A stretch of DNA of 64,000 nt from Vitreimonas flagellata (GTDB lineage: Bacteria > Pseudomonadota > Alphaproteobacteria > Caulobacterales > Aquidulcibacteraceae): positions 744,001 to 808,000 of the forward strand of contig NZ_SBJL01000002.1 of NCBI RefSeq assembly GCF_004634425.1, in the 5' to 3' direction. The position numbers and the translations under genes are program-made. The notes under the pieces are model-generated. The model was not told where the DNA came from. It searched no databases and saw only the letters and a program-made list of their open reading frames with translations. This document shows positions 9,560-17,566 of the stretch, one piece after another. How positions within the stretch are numbered: position 1 is the stretch's first letter; the number at the start of each line of letters is the position of its first letter.

Positions 9560-10801
9560 ATGGATTTTGATTACTCGCCACGCGTGAAGGACCTGATAGC
9601 CCGCGTGCGCGCCTTCATGGACGAGCAGATCTATCCGATCGAGCACGTCTATCATGAACAGATGGCGGCGTTCGGCACAGGCCGCGATCGCTTCCAGACG
9701 CCGCCGATCATGGAAGAGCTCAAGAAGGCAGGGCGCGCGGCGGGCCTTTGGAATCTCTTCCTGCCGCACAGCGAGCACGGCGCCGGCCTCACCAATCTCG
9801 AATATGCGCCGCTGGCCGAAATTCTAGGCGAAGTCTATTGGGCCGCCGAAGCGCTGAACTGCACCGCGCCCGACACGGGCAACATGGAAGTGCTCGATCG
9901 CTACGGCAGCGAATACCAAAAGGAGAAGTGGCTGAAGCCGCTTCTGGAAGGCGAAATTCGTTCGTCCTTCCTGATGACCGAACCGGCCGTCGCATCCTCC
10001 GACGCGCGCAACATCCAAACCAGCATCAAACGCGACGGCGATCATTACGTCATCAATGGCCGCAAATGGTGGTCTTCGGGCGCAGGCGACCCGCGCGCGA
10101 AGCTTTTTATCCTGATGGGCAAGACCGACCCAGACGCACCGACCTATTCGCAGCAATCCATGATCCTGGTGCCGTCGGACGCGCCAGGCCTCACCAAGAA
10201 GCGCTTCCTCAACGTGTTCGGCTTTGACGACGCGCCGCACGGCCACGCCGAGATCATTCTCGAGAACGTACGCGTGCCGGTCGAGAACATGCTGCTCGGC
10301 GAAGGCCGCGGCTTCGAAATTGCGCAGGGCCGCTTGGGCCCAGGCCGCATCCACCATTGCATGCGCACTATCGGTGTTGCTGAGCGCGCACTGAAAATGA
10401 TGACCGAGCGCCTGATCCAGCGCAAAGCCTTCGGGAAAGCCATCATCGAGCATTCAGTGTGGGAGCAACGCATCGCCGAAGCCCGCACCAACATCGAGAT
10501 GTGCCGCCTGCTGACGCTGAAGGCCGCCGACATGATGGACAAGGTCGGCAACAAGCAAGCGCGCGGCGAGATCGCCATGATCAAGGTCGCCGCGCCCCGC
10601 ATGGCGCTGCAGGTGATCGACGATGCGATCCAGGCCTTCGGCGGCATGGGCGTTTCGCAGGACACGCCGCTCTCGCAGATGTTCGCGCACACGCGCATAC
10701 TGCGCATCGCCGACGGCCCGGACGAAGTGCACAACCGCACCATCGCCCAGCTTGAAATCGCCGCCGCGAAAGAGCGCCTGCGTCTGCGCGAAAAGGCCTA
10801 A
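9560..10801 (+). CDS. acyl-CoA dehydrogenase family protein (ACAD10/11-like)
   Basis: 413-residue FAD enzyme catalysing alpha,beta-dehydrogenation of an acyl-CoA, the first step of beta-oxidation. [13 protein letters not shown] near residue 140, the WWSSGA block near 173, [15 protein letters not shown] near 257 and [17 protein letters not shown] near 358 are typical of the family. Residues near the N-terminus (LWNLFLP) resemble the ACAD10/11 branch. Preceded by GAGGAC at a fair distance. Its stop codon overlaps the stop of the convergent enoyl-CoA hydratase gene by 4 nt. Likely works with that hydratase and the nearby ligases. Confidence 0.92.
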   Translation: MDFDYSPRVKDLIARVRAFMDEQIYPIEHVYHEQMAAFGTGRDRFQTPPIMEELKKAGRAAGLWNLFLPHSEHGAGLTNLEYAPLAEILGEVYWAAEALNCTAPDTGNMEVLDRYGSEYQKEKWLKPLLEGEIRSSFLMTEPAVASSDARNIQTSIKRDGDHYVINGRKWWSSGAGDPRAKLFILMGKTDPDAPTYSQQSMILVPSDAPGLTKKRFLNVFGFDDAPHGHAEIILENVRVPVENMLLGEGRGFEIAQGRLGPGRIHHCMRTIGVAERALKMMTERLIQRKAFGKAIIEHSVWEQRIAEARTNIEMCRLLTLKAADMMDKVGNKQARGEIAMIKVAAPRMALQVIDDAIQAFGGMGVSQDTPLSQMFAHTRILRIADGPDEVHNRTIAQLEIAAAKERLRLREKA

Positions 10802-11577
10802 ACCTTCGGCTTACGGAACGCCGCGAGCGCCGCTTGGTGCTCCGGCGTTGCGTGCGCCAGCGAGTTCATCGCCGCCGCCAATTCCAGATTTGCCGCCAGC
10901 GTACTGGTGCGCGCCTCGCGCATCAGACGCTTGGTCATGCGAACGGCGTTCGGAGGATTTGCGGCGATGCGGCGCGCAATGCCGAGCGCTGTCTCCAGCA
11001 AATCCGCGTCGGGCACCACTTGAGAAACCAACCCGCACGCCAACGCTTCTTGCGCACTGATGCGGTCGCCCGTGAACGCCAATTCGCAGGCCTTTGAGAA
11101 CGACACCGCGCGCTGCAACAACCATGCGCCGCCGTCGCCGGGCGTCAGGCCCAGCTTCACGAAGCTCTCGGCGAAATAGGCGGACTCGCCTGCAAGGCGG
11201 ATGTCGCACATGCAGGCGAGGTCACAGCCACCGCCCATCGCCGCGCCATTCACGGCAGCGATGGTTGGGATTTCGAGCGCTTCAAAAGCCAACGGGATGC
11301 GCTGCACGCCGACGCGATACGCGCGACGTGTCTCCACCCCTTGCTCATGCACGAGCCCCACGCCGACTTTCAACCCATCGATGTCGCCGCCGCTGGAGAA
11401 CGCCGAGCCAGCGCCTGTCAACACAATGGCGCGCACATCGCCCGCCGCCTCCGCACGCGCCAAGGCGTCGACGAGCGCCTCGACCGTCGGCTGGTCCGAC
11501 ATCGGATTGCGCCGCGCCGGCTGGTTGAGCGTTAGCAGCAGTACCGCGTCGAAACGCTCCTCCAGAAGGACAGTCAT
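10798..11577 (-). CDS. enoyl-CoA hydratase/isomerase family protein
   Basis: 259-residue crotonase-fold protein. It shows FSSGGDI near residue 63 and [23 protein letters not shown] near 105, the two oxyanion-hole loops, then [20 protein letters not shown]; the Glu that many hydratases use in the last block is replaced by the GDGGA wording, so isomerase or hydratase activity cannot be separated. CGGAG stands before the ATG. It follows the SDR at 11590-12423 by 12 nt on the same strand, an operon that would hydrate an enoyl-CoA and oxidise the resulting hydroxyacyl-CoA. Confidence 0.9.
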   Translation of the reverse strand: MTVLLEERFDAVLLLTLNQPARRNPMSDQPTVEALVDALARAEAAGDVRAIVLTGAGSAFSSGGDIDGLKVGVGLVHEQGVETRRAYRVGVQRIPLAFEALEIPTIAAVNGAAMGGGCDLACMCDIRLAGESAYFAESFVKLGLTPGDGGAWLLQRAVSFSKACELAFTGDRISAQEALACGLVSQVVPDADLLETALGIARRIAANPPNAVRMTKRLMREARTSTLAANLELAAAMNSLAHATPEHQAALAAFRKPKV

Positions 11578-11589
11578 GAGAGCGCTCCG

Positions 11590-12423
11590 TTAGGCGACGG
11601 CGCCCATGCCGCCGCCGCACACAATGGTTTGGCCGCTGATGTAATCGCTCTCGGGAATGCAGAACAAATAGACCGCACCGGCCGCTTCGTCCGGCGTGCC
11701 GCCGCGCCCGAGCGGAATGAGCTTGTCGGCTTCGGCAACCGCCGCCGCGGGCACGCCCATCTTGATGTTGCGGCCTTCGATCTCGATGCCTGTGTCGCCT
11801 TCTTCGAAGGCCTTGGTCATGCGGGTTTGGATGTAGCCGAACGCCACTGTGTTCACGGCCACGCGATAGCGACCCCATTCCTTCGACAAGGTTTTGGTCA
11901 AGCCAATGATCGCCGCTTTCGCTGCGGCGTAGTTTGATTGGCCCGGATTGCCGGTCGTGCCGGCGACGGAGGAAATGTTCACCACCTTGCGCACGAAGCG
12001 CTTGCCTTGCTCGGCCTCGCGCTTCGACAGAACTCGGATAGGTTCGGCGGCGGCGCGCAGAATGCGGAACGGCGCCTTCAGATGCACGTCCATCACTGCG
12101 TCGAATTGTTCGTCCGACATCTTTTGGATGACGCTGTCCCAGGTGTAGCCCGCATTGTTGACGATGATGTGCAGGTCGCCAAAGCGATCGAGCGCGGCCT
12201 TGACGAAACGATCGCCAAAATCGGGCGCCGTCACTGAGCCGGGCACAAGCTCCACTTCGCTGCCGAGCGCTTTGATCTCGGCGGCGACTTCTTGCAGCGG
12301 CGCCTCGTCCAGATCGTTCAGCACCAAGCGCGCGCCATCGGCGGCCAGTTTCAGCGCAATCGAGCGGCCAATGCCGCGACCCGCGCCCGTCACCAGCGCC
12401 ACTTTACCGTCTAGCTTCTTCAC
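11590..12423 (-). CDS. SDR-family oxidoreductase (hydroxyacyl-CoA dehydrogenase-like)
   Basis: 277-residue short-chain dehydrogenase starting at a GTG with AAGGGAT upstream. TGAGRGIG, the NNAG motif, NISSVAG and SNYAAAK are present, with an insertion around residues 125-145 (RVLSKREAEQGKRF) also found in longer hydroxyacyl-CoA dehydrogenase-type SDRs. It is the first gene of a two-gene operon with the enoyl-CoA hydratase gene 12 nt downstream. Role inferred from this pairing: oxidation of 3-hydroxyacyl-CoA in beta-oxidation. Confidence 0.88.
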   Translation of the reverse strand: MKKLDGKVALVTGAGRGIGRSIALKLAADGARLVLNDLDEAPLQEVAAEIKALGSEVELVPGSVTAPDFGDRFVKAALDRFGDLHIIVNNAGYTWDSVIQKMSDEQFDAVMDVHLKAPFRILRAAAEPIRVLSKREAEQGKRFVRKVVNISSVAGTTGNPGQSNYAAAKAAIIGLTKTLSKEWGRYRVAVNTVAFGYIQTRMTKAFEEGDTGIEIEGRNIKMGVPAAAVAEADKLIPLGRGGTPDEAAGAVYLFCIPESDYISGQTIVCGGGMGAVA

Positions 12424-12571
12424 GATCGCATCCCTTCAAATCCGCTTCACCGAAGGTCGTGGCACGGCGGCGGCGCCATGACCTGACCGTTTGCGCCTCG
12501 TACTTGCCAGGTTCGTGCGTGATCGGCGGACCGCGCTTGCGCCACTCGACCGCCACGCGCACATTCGCGTC

Positions 12572-13222
12572 ATGGATGCGCTTTCGAGCCCCCTGCAGGT
12601 GATCTTCGCGGCGCGCGGCGGGCGCGACGCCAAATCGCGCTGCGCAGCGGCACTTTCGCCTGACGCGCGCGAAGCGCTAGCCGAATGCCTGCTGCGCGAC
12701 GTGCTCGACTCCGCGCAAGATCGTGACGTTTGGCTGGTGACGCCAACGCCGCAGCTCGCCGATATCGCCGGCGCAGCGGGCGCCCATGTTATCGTCGAAC
12801 GCACCGGCGACGGGCTCAATGGCGCTTACGCACAAGCGCTCGCGCACATTGGGTACGACGAACCGCGCGTCCTAATGCCAAGCGATCTCGCTTATCTCTC
12901 GGCCGCCGATTTCGAAGAGAGCGAAGTCGCGCTTCGCACAGCCGACGTCGCTATCGCACCCACGCAACATGGCGGGACGGGCGCGATCTTTCTCCGCGCG
13001 GGCCTCACGTTCGAACCGATGTTCGGCGCCAACAGCTTCGCGCGCCACGTGGATCAAGCACGCACCGCTGGCTTGCGCTTAGTCATTCTGGAAACGCCGG
13101 GGCTCACGCGCGACGTCGATTGGGTCGAAGATCTTGCCACGCTGGCAAGCGAGCGCCCAGACTCGCACACCGGCGCCTTCGCGCGAGCCTGGCTCGCCGC
13201 TACCGCCGCACCCGCGCGCTAG
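12572..13222 (+). CDS. cofC: 2-phospho-L-lactate guanylyltransferase-like protein (CofC)
   Basis: About 216 residues, the usual size for CofC, which transfers GMP to a three-carbon phospho-acid (2-phospholactate, PEP or 3-phosphoglycerate depending on lineage) in coenzyme F420 synthesis. Visible are the N-terminal nucleotidyltransferase strand with AKSRCAAALSP, the LLRDVL helix, the GLNGAYAQAL block and MPSDLAYLSAADF. I chose ATG 12572; the frame is open back to a TTG at 12491 but the added residues are not family-like. Convergent with cofD, sharing a 4-nt stop overlap. Its identity is supported by cofD and cofE next door. Confidence 0.82.
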   Translation: MDALSSPLQVIFAARGGRDAKSRCAAALSPDAREALAECLLRDVLDSAQDRDVWLVTPTPQLADIAGAAGAHVIVERTGDGLNGAYAQALAHIGYDEPRVLMPSDLAYLSAADFEESEVALRTADVAIAPTQHGGTGAIFLRAGLTFEPMFGANSFARHVDQARTAGLRLVILETPGLTRDVDWVEDLATLASERPDSHTGAFARAWLAATAAPAR

Positions 13223-14157
13223 GCTGCGATCTCGTCTGCGAGCGCCAGGGCTGCGCGCGCGACACGGACGCGATCCTCGAGGCTCTTCATGAGCGTGTCC
13301 GCATAAGCATGGCGCAAGGTAGGCGCGGTGCTCGCTTGATCGCGTTCGTCCAACAGAATGCCGTCGAGCACGCCCTCGTAGTGCGCCCCGATAGTGTGCG
13401 GCGTTGCTTTGAGGCCGAGCTCGTCCATCAATTTCTTCGTCGGTCCCTTCACGGCCTGACCGCCCACGAGCGGCGATACAGCCACAACCGGCGCTTTCGC
13501 ATCGCGCAACGCCTCGCGAATACCTGGCACAGCCAAAATCGGATCAATGCTCAAATACGGATTAGACGGCGCAATCAAAATCGCGCGCGTGTCGCTTGCG
13601 CCAATACGCTCCAACACGCCCTCGGCCGGCCGCGCTTGCGCAGCGCCGACAAACTCGATCGCGTTCACCACTGGCGCGCAACGACGTCCAACGAAATAGC
13701 GCTGAAACTCCAGCCGCCCTTCATCCGTCTCAAGCCAGGTCGCGACCGGATCATCCGACATCGGCAGAACTTCCTGCGTTAGACCCCAAGCGCGTGCATA
13801 CGCCGCCGTGATCTCTGACACGCTCTGCCCACGCGCCAGACGCTGCGTGCGCTCCACATGCAGCGCCAGATCGCCGTCGCCGAGCAGGAACCAATCCTCG
13901 CCGCCGATCGATTTGAGCGCGTCCATGAAATTCCACGTCTCGCCCGCACGCCCCCAACCGCGCACCTCGTCGGACTTGCCCGCGAGCGTGTAGAGCAACG
14001 TGTCGATGTCCGGGCACACGCGTAGGCCGACATGGCTGAAATCGTCGCCCGTATTGACGATCGCGGTGATCGAAGCCGGATCGATCGCGTGCGACAGGCC
14101 AAGCACGAGCTTGGCGCCGCCAACGCCGCCGGTGAGAACAACAACGCGTCCGCTCAT
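13219..14157 (-). CDS. cofD: 2-phospho-L-lactate transferase (CofD)
   Basis: 312-residue enzyme that moves the phospho-acid moiety onto the deazaflavin FO to give (dehydro)F420-0. The N-terminal LTGGVGGAKLVLGL, VNTGDDFSHVGLRVCPDIDTLLYTLAG, GWGRAGETW, WFLLGDGDLALH and APSNPYLSIDPILAVPG are hallmark CofD blocks. Its ATG overlaps the cofE stop (ATGA), so cofE-cofD form a translationally coupled operon. The 3' end overlaps convergent cofC by 4 nt. Confidence 0.93.
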   Translation of the reverse strand: MSGRVVVLTGGVGGAKLVLGLSHAIDPASITAIVNTGDDFSHVGLRVCPDIDTLLYTLAGKSDEVRGWGRAGETWNFMDALKSIGGEDWFLLGDGDLALHVERTQRLARGQSVSEITAAYARAWGLTQEVLPMSDDPVATWLETDEGRLEFQRYFVGRRCAPVVNAIEFVGAAQARPAEGVLERIGASDTRAILIAPSNPYLSIDPILAVPGIREALRDAKAPVVAVSPLVGGQAVKGPTKKLMDELGLKATPHTIGAHYEGVLDGILLDERDQASTAPTLRHAYADTLMKSLEDRVRVARAALALADEIAA

Positions 14158-14918
14158 CGAAAGAGATCCTGCTCAATCGGCCGATTAATCGCCTGCGCCG
14201 GCGAAGCAATTTCCGCATGCGGATCACACCCGCGCATCAAAACAAGCGGCACAGATTCCGCCGCTTCGCCGGACGCCAAACCCGCCGCCGCCGCGATCGC
14301 ATCCGCCAACGCCACGCGCGTCACCTCAAGCGGCCTCCCATCGCGATCGGCAATGCCGCGCTGATCGCGCACCGACGCTACACCAGCGGCGCCAATCGCC
14401 ACATTCACAACGCCGTCGCGCCACGGCCTGCCAAAACTGTCCGAGATGACCACGCCGATCTCTTGGCCAAACGCCGCCGCGATCACCGCGCGCAAGCGCG
14501 CAGCACTCGCATCCGGATCGCGCGGCAATAGCAACACGCGCTCCGGCTTGCCCGGCCCAATGTTCGATTGATCGATGCCCGCATTGGCCATCACGAAGCC
14601 CAGACGATGGCGCGTGATCAGCACATGCGGCACGGCGCGCACCACATCGCTGCTCTCACGAAGCACCATCTCGACCAGGCGGGCATCCTTCTTCACGACG
14701 CCCGCCAATTCCTCAGCGCGCGCGCTCGGCGCGATCTCGGTCAAATCGGCTAAGCTGTTTTCGGCCTTGGAGACGATCTTCTGCGTCACGATCAGGATGT
14801 CGTCGGGCTTGAGCGGTGCGAACGGGCGCAGCGCATCCAGCACCAGGGCGCCAAGGTCCGCCCCCACGGCGACTTCGCCGATGCCGCGAATGGGCGCGAT
14901 CGAGATCAAAGCTGCCAA
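14154..14918 (-). CDS. cofE: coenzyme F420-0:L-glutamate ligase (CofE)
   Basis: 254-residue GTP-dependent ligase adding L-glutamates to F420-0. PIRGIGEV near the start, VTQKIVSKAEN near 45, RLGFVMANAGIDQSN near 105, and VVISDSFGRPWRDGVVNVAIG near 158 are diagnostic. It is the stand-alone CofE form: the C-terminal nitroreductase-like domain of actinobacterial FbiB is absent. The annotated start is a TTG at 14918; another TTG at 14909 has a better spaced AGGAG and may be the true start. First gene of the cofE-cofD operon. Confidence 0.92.
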   Translation of the reverse strand: MAALISIAPIRGIGEVAVGADLGALVLDALRPFAPLKPDDILIVTQKIVSKAENSLADLTEIAPSARAEELAGVVKKDARLVEMVLRESSDVVRAVPHVLITRHRLGFVMANAGIDQSNIGPGKPERVLLLPRDPDASAARLRAVIAAAFGQEIGVVISDSFGRPWRDGVVNVAIGAAGVASVRDQRGIADRDGRPLEVTRVALADAIAAAAGLASGEAAESVPLVLMRGCDPHAEIASPAQAINRPIEQDLFR

Positions 14919-15025
14919 GCTCCTGGGCGCAAGTTCCGGCCCTGCTTAGGCCCGGGCCACGCCCACGCACAATCGCCCAAGCCATCACAGGCTTGGCGCG
15001 CATCGCAAAAATGTCCGTGAAAACA

Positions 15026-15070
15026 TGGAGCGGGCGATGAGATTCGAACTCACGACCCCAACCTTGGCAA
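15026..15070 (-). repeat. attL: displaced 3' half of tRNA-Gly
   Basis: These 45 bases match 28609-28653, the 3' part of the intact tRNA-Gly gene, at 41 positions, including the CCA, the acceptor strand, the T loop and the anticodon-loop block. After base 15070 the match stops. The four mismatches pair with each other in the T stem. The uninterrupted shared core is 15053-15070 (equal to 28636-28653), a plausible crossover region. Confidence 0.85.
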
Positions 15071-15199
15071 TAATTTTCGGCCGGATTTGAGGTCGCTTGA
15101 TCGACTTTGACGGAGCTTGAAAAACCACACGAAGTCAAGCCCTTGGAGCCATTTCCAAGTTTGACGCGGCTCGCTAATTCAGGTTCTAGTTTGATATGC

Positions 15200-15221
15200 G
15201 GTGGCTACACGGTGGCTACAC
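15200..15221 (+). repeat. tandem GGTGGCTACAC pair, probable integrase arm sites (left)
   Basis: Two consecutive copies of GGTGGCTACAC lie 20 nt before the integrase ATG and about 130 bases inside the left core. The same tandem pair, in the same orientation, is present just inside the right end (28524-28543). Placement inside both ends fits arm-type binding sites for a tyrosine recombinase. Confidence 0.65.
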
Positions 15222-15240
15222 GCGAACCTGAGTTCTCGAT

Positions 15241-16527
15241 ATGGCGCGCGCGAAAATCACGAAACGTTTCGTGGACTCGCTGTCCCCTGCGGACGGCACG
15301 CGCTTCCATTTCGACACTGAGCTTCGCGGCTTCGGAATACGCCAAACCGCCTCTGGCTTCGCATCCTACATTTTCGAGTACCGGCCCGGCGGTGGCGGCC
15401 GGAGATCGCCTAAACGCCGGCTCACGATCGGAAGTGTTTCGAGCCTTGCGCCCGACGAAGCGAGGCGCGTCGCAAGGAAGCTCCAAGCTGACGTCGCTCA
15501 CGGCAAAGACCCTCAGGCCGAGCGCCAGGCCAGACGACGAGAGCTGAAGGTTAGCGAGCTAATCGATCTTTGGGACCGTCAGAACCCACCAGGTCGCAGA
15601 AGCGGCGAGCCGATGGCTGCTCGGACCAAGGCCTACACTCTTGGCCGCCTGCGCAATCACGTGTTGCCGTTGATTGGCGCCAAGCGCGTCAGCGAAGTGA
15701 GCGTTGCTGTCGTCAACGAGGTGCTGAAGCGCGTCACCAATGGCGAAACCGCTAGGCGAGCGCCCTCGGACAAGAAGCGAGGAAGAATTGTCGCGAAAGG
15801 TGGCGCGGGTGCGGCGCTAAAGGTCGCCAGCGACCTCTCCATCATCCTGGCGTACGCCGTCGAACTCGGCATCCTACCAACCAATCCCGTCACGGGGGCG
15901 CGCAAGCCGAAGGCTGGCAAACGGCATTCTTACCTAACCGCCGAGCAAGTGGCCGCTCTCGCCAAAGCTTTGAGTGAGATGGAAGCGGCCGGAACCAACA
16001 AGGCTGGCTTGGATCTTATCCGCCTACTCTTGCTTACCGGGGCTCGCCCCTCCGAGATTGAATCGCTTCGCTGGGAAGAAGTGGATTTAGAGAACGCCTG
16101 CCTAAGGTTGTCGAAGACAAAGACCGGCTATTCGCGTCGTCCTCTGTCGCGACAAGCAATCGAGCTCATCAAAGCCCAGCCGCGAACTGACAGTCCCTAC
16201 GTCTTCCCTGCCACCCGAGGTGAAGGCAATTTTGTAGGATCGAAGAAACTCTGGAACGAGGCGCGGACCAGAGCAAAACTCCCCCACGTTGTCCGGTACG
16301 ATGCGCGGCACATGGTCGCGACTCTCGCACTGTCTTCAGGTCACGACATTGCGGCGGTTTCAGCGCTGATGGGACATGCTGGCCCGAGAACTACACTGGC
16401 AGTTTATGCCCACGTGCTCGACAATAATTCGACACGAGCAGCCGACGATGTCGCTGATCGAGTTGCGGCGACCATGAACGTTGTTTCTACCGATCAGAGC
16501 GCGCGCGCCGACGAAGAAGCTGCCTAG
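15241..16527 (+). CDS. int: tyrosine site-specific recombinase (island integrase)
   Basis: 428-residue integrase with three regions. The N-terminal arm-binding domain of the DUF4102 type covers residues about 5-90 (LRGFGIRQTASG, RRLTIGSVSSLAPDEAR). A SAM-like core-binding domain covers about 105-215, and the catalytic domain about 230-405. Catalytic signatures are TGARPSEIESLRW (Arg), YDARHMVAT (box II, with Tyr in place of the usual first His), LMGHAGPRTT and the nucleophile in AVYAHV. It starts next to attL and reads into the island, as expected for an element integrated in a tRNA gene. Confidence 0.93.
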   Translation: MARAKITKRFVDSLSPADGTRFHFDTELRGFGIRQTASGFASYIFEYRPGGGGRRSPKRRLTIGSVSSLAPDEARRVARKLQADVAHGKDPQAERQARRRELKVSELIDLWDRQNPPGRRSGEPMAARTKAYTLGRLRNHVLPLIGAKRVSEVSVAVVNEVLKRVTNGETARRAPSDKKRGRIVAKGGAGAALKVASDLSIILAYAVELGILPTNPVTGARKPKAGKRHSYLTAEQVAALAKALSEMEAAGTNKAGLDLIRLLLLTGARPSEIESLRWEEVDLENACLRLSKTKTGYSRRPLSRQAIELIKAQPRTDSPYVFPATRGEGNFVGSKKLWNEARTRAKLPHVVRYDARHMVATLALSSGHDIAAVSALMGHAGPRTTLAVYAHVLDNNSTRAADDVADRVAATMNVVSTDQSARADEEAA

Positions 16528-16608
16528 TCGCCGCTGGCCGGTGAGGATTTGTCGCCGTCCACTGTATATACTCCAACCATCGGCGCGGTGTCGGTGGTTG
16601 GAGCCCCG

Positions 16609-16833
16609 ATGCGCAAGATTCTCACCCGGCGCGAAGCAGCAGCATTTCTCACGGAGCATGGCTGGCCCTGCTCCGTGAAGACGCTCGAGACCTATGCTTC
16701 GCGTGGTGGCGATGCGCCTCCGTATCATAAATGCGGGCGGCGCGTGGTCCACTTTGAGGATGAGCTTCGGGCGTGGCTTGAAGCGCGCATGCGGGGACCA
16801 TTCACAAGCACGTCGAACTATCGCTCGACATGA
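16609..16833 (+). CDS. excisionase/AlpA-like small DNA-binding protein
   Basis: 74-residue protein beginning MRKILTRREAAAFLTEHG, a MerR/AlpA-type winged-helix opening, with CSVKTLETYASRGGDAPPYHKCGRRVVHFEDELRAWL split over the recognition helix and wing. GGAG 5 nt before ATG 16609 sets the start; the longer frame from 16549 has none. It follows the integrase by 81 nt on the same strand, the normal place for a recombination directionality factor. It could equally regulate transcription. Confidence 0.75.
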   Translation: MRKILTRREAAAFLTEHGWPCSVKTLETYASRGGDAPPYHKCGRRVVHFEDELRAWLEARMRGPFTSTSNYRST

Positions 16834-16845
16834 AGGAAGAACCCC

Positions 16846-17220
16846 ATGACGACTAGCATCAAGAACTTTGTGAGCCTCGGTGAAGCCACTAGATTGCCGG
16901 AAGCCCAGCGCCTATTTGCGGGTGGCACATCGCAGTTGGCGACCCAGCTGAGCAGCAAGAACCCACCACCCATCTGCACTATCGGTGACGAAGTGCGAAT
17001 CTGGATTCCCGATTTTCTTGCTTGGCTTCCGACCTACCTCGAAGACATTCGACGCGCTCAGGTGCCAAGCAAACCGCGAGCGCAACGTCGCAGACGCCCT
17101 CGTGTCGGGGCAATCACGCCCGAAGAAGTTATCACGATGACCGCCGCATCTGAGCCCAATTCAAATGCGCGGTCTGACGTGGCGAACGATCAGGCCACGG
17201 TGCTTGAACTCGCGAGTTGA
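16846..17220 (+). CDS. hypothetical protein, possibly a diverged DNA-binding partner
   Basis: 124 residues, not recognised. It starts 12 nt after the excisionase-like gene, so they are probably co-transcribed. Residues about 8-70 have the same plan as the preceding protein: a helical opening (LGEATRLPEAQRLF), a Thr/Ser-rich turn, then IGDEVRIWIPDFLAWL, which parallels the neighbour's VHFEDELRAWL. The middle (residues 73-90) is very basic (KPRAQRRRRPRVG) and the tail is polar. A diverged winged-helix protein is a reasonable guess only. Confidence 0.6.
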   Translation: MTTSIKNFVSLGEATRLPEAQRLFAGGTSQLATQLSSKNPPPICTIGDEVRIWIPDFLAWLPTYLEDIRRAQVPSKPRAQRRRRPRVGAITPEEVITMTAASEPNSNARSDVANDQATVLELAS

Positions 17221-17244
17221 CGCCCACTGAGGGTGTGGTTCTAC

Positions 17245-17275
17245 TTGAGGGGCGGGGATTTTCCTCGTCCCTCAA
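17245..17275 (+). promoter_or_regulatory. 14-bp hairpin before the small gene at 17288
   Basis: TTGAGGGGCGGGGA pairs with TCCTCGTCCCTCAA around a 3-nt loop: 14 bp with two G-T wobbles and no mismatch. It lies between the stop at 17220 and the ribosome-binding site (GGAG) of the gene at 17288. It has no following T-run, so it may protect the mRNA or bind a regulator rather than terminate transcription. Confidence 0.6.
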
Positions 17276-17287
17276 TGGAGCGACATC

Positions 17288-17509
17288 ATGTCAGACCAAG
17301 AGGGTGCATCACGCGAGCAAGGCTTTGTCTTCTTGCCTGCGATTAGCGGCGAAGGCGTGCTTGTACGCCGATCGCAAATCATCGGCGCTCGGCCCAACGG
17401 ACATGAGGGCGCAATCGTTTACGCAAACGGTTCCGGCCCCAGTCTCTACACCTCTCTCACAACGCGCCAGATCGCCGACCTCGTCGGCGCTCAGGTTGTG
17501 AAACCGTAG
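17288..17509 (+). CDS. small hypothetical protein
   Basis: 73 residues, not recognised. ATG 17288 is preceded by GGAG 8 nt upstream. The composition looks protein-like: alternating beta-type stretches (GFVFLPAI, VLVRRSQIIGAR, GAIVYANGS) followed by a helical end (TTRQIADLVGAQVV). A longer overlapping frame from 17217 lacks a ribosome-binding site and has a shadow-like composition. The gene is bracketed by two strong hairpins (17245-17275 and 17521-17548), so it looks like a separate short transcription unit in the island. Confidence 0.6.
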   Translation: MSDQEGASREQGFVFLPAISGEGVLVRRSQIIGARPNGHEGAIVYANGSGPSLYTSLTTRQIADLVGAQVVKP

Positions 17510-17520
17510 TGACGACAATT

Positions 17521-17548
17521 ACGACGACCCGAGAAATCGGGTCGTCGT
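17521..17548 (+). terminator. perfect 12-bp GAAA-loop hairpin
   Basis: ACGACGACCCGA and TCGGGTCGTCGT pair perfectly around a GAAA tetraloop, 11 nt after the stop of the 73-residue gene. The following T-run is short (TTT just past the stem), so it may be a weak intrinsic terminator or an mRNA end stabiliser. Confidence 0.65.
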
Positions 17549-17566
17549 TTAACCCCGAGCATAAAA

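Larger units (their letters stand above)
14919..15240. other. gene-free stretch carrying the left island junction
   Basis: No gene is seen between cofE and the integrase. The stretch contains the displaced tRNA-Gly 3' half (15026-15070) that marks the island's left end and, further in, a pair of direct repeats (15200-15221). The bases before 15026 belong to the host chromosome. Confidence 0.7.

Noticed and set aside
12491-12571. Longer cofC start at a TTG
   Set aside because: The extra 27 residues are not family-like and lack a ribosome-binding site; ATG 12572 gives the normal CofC length.
15026-15070. Possible second tRNA-Gly gene
   Set aside because: Only the 3' half is present; the D arm and the 5' acceptor strand are missing, so it is an attachment-site remnant.
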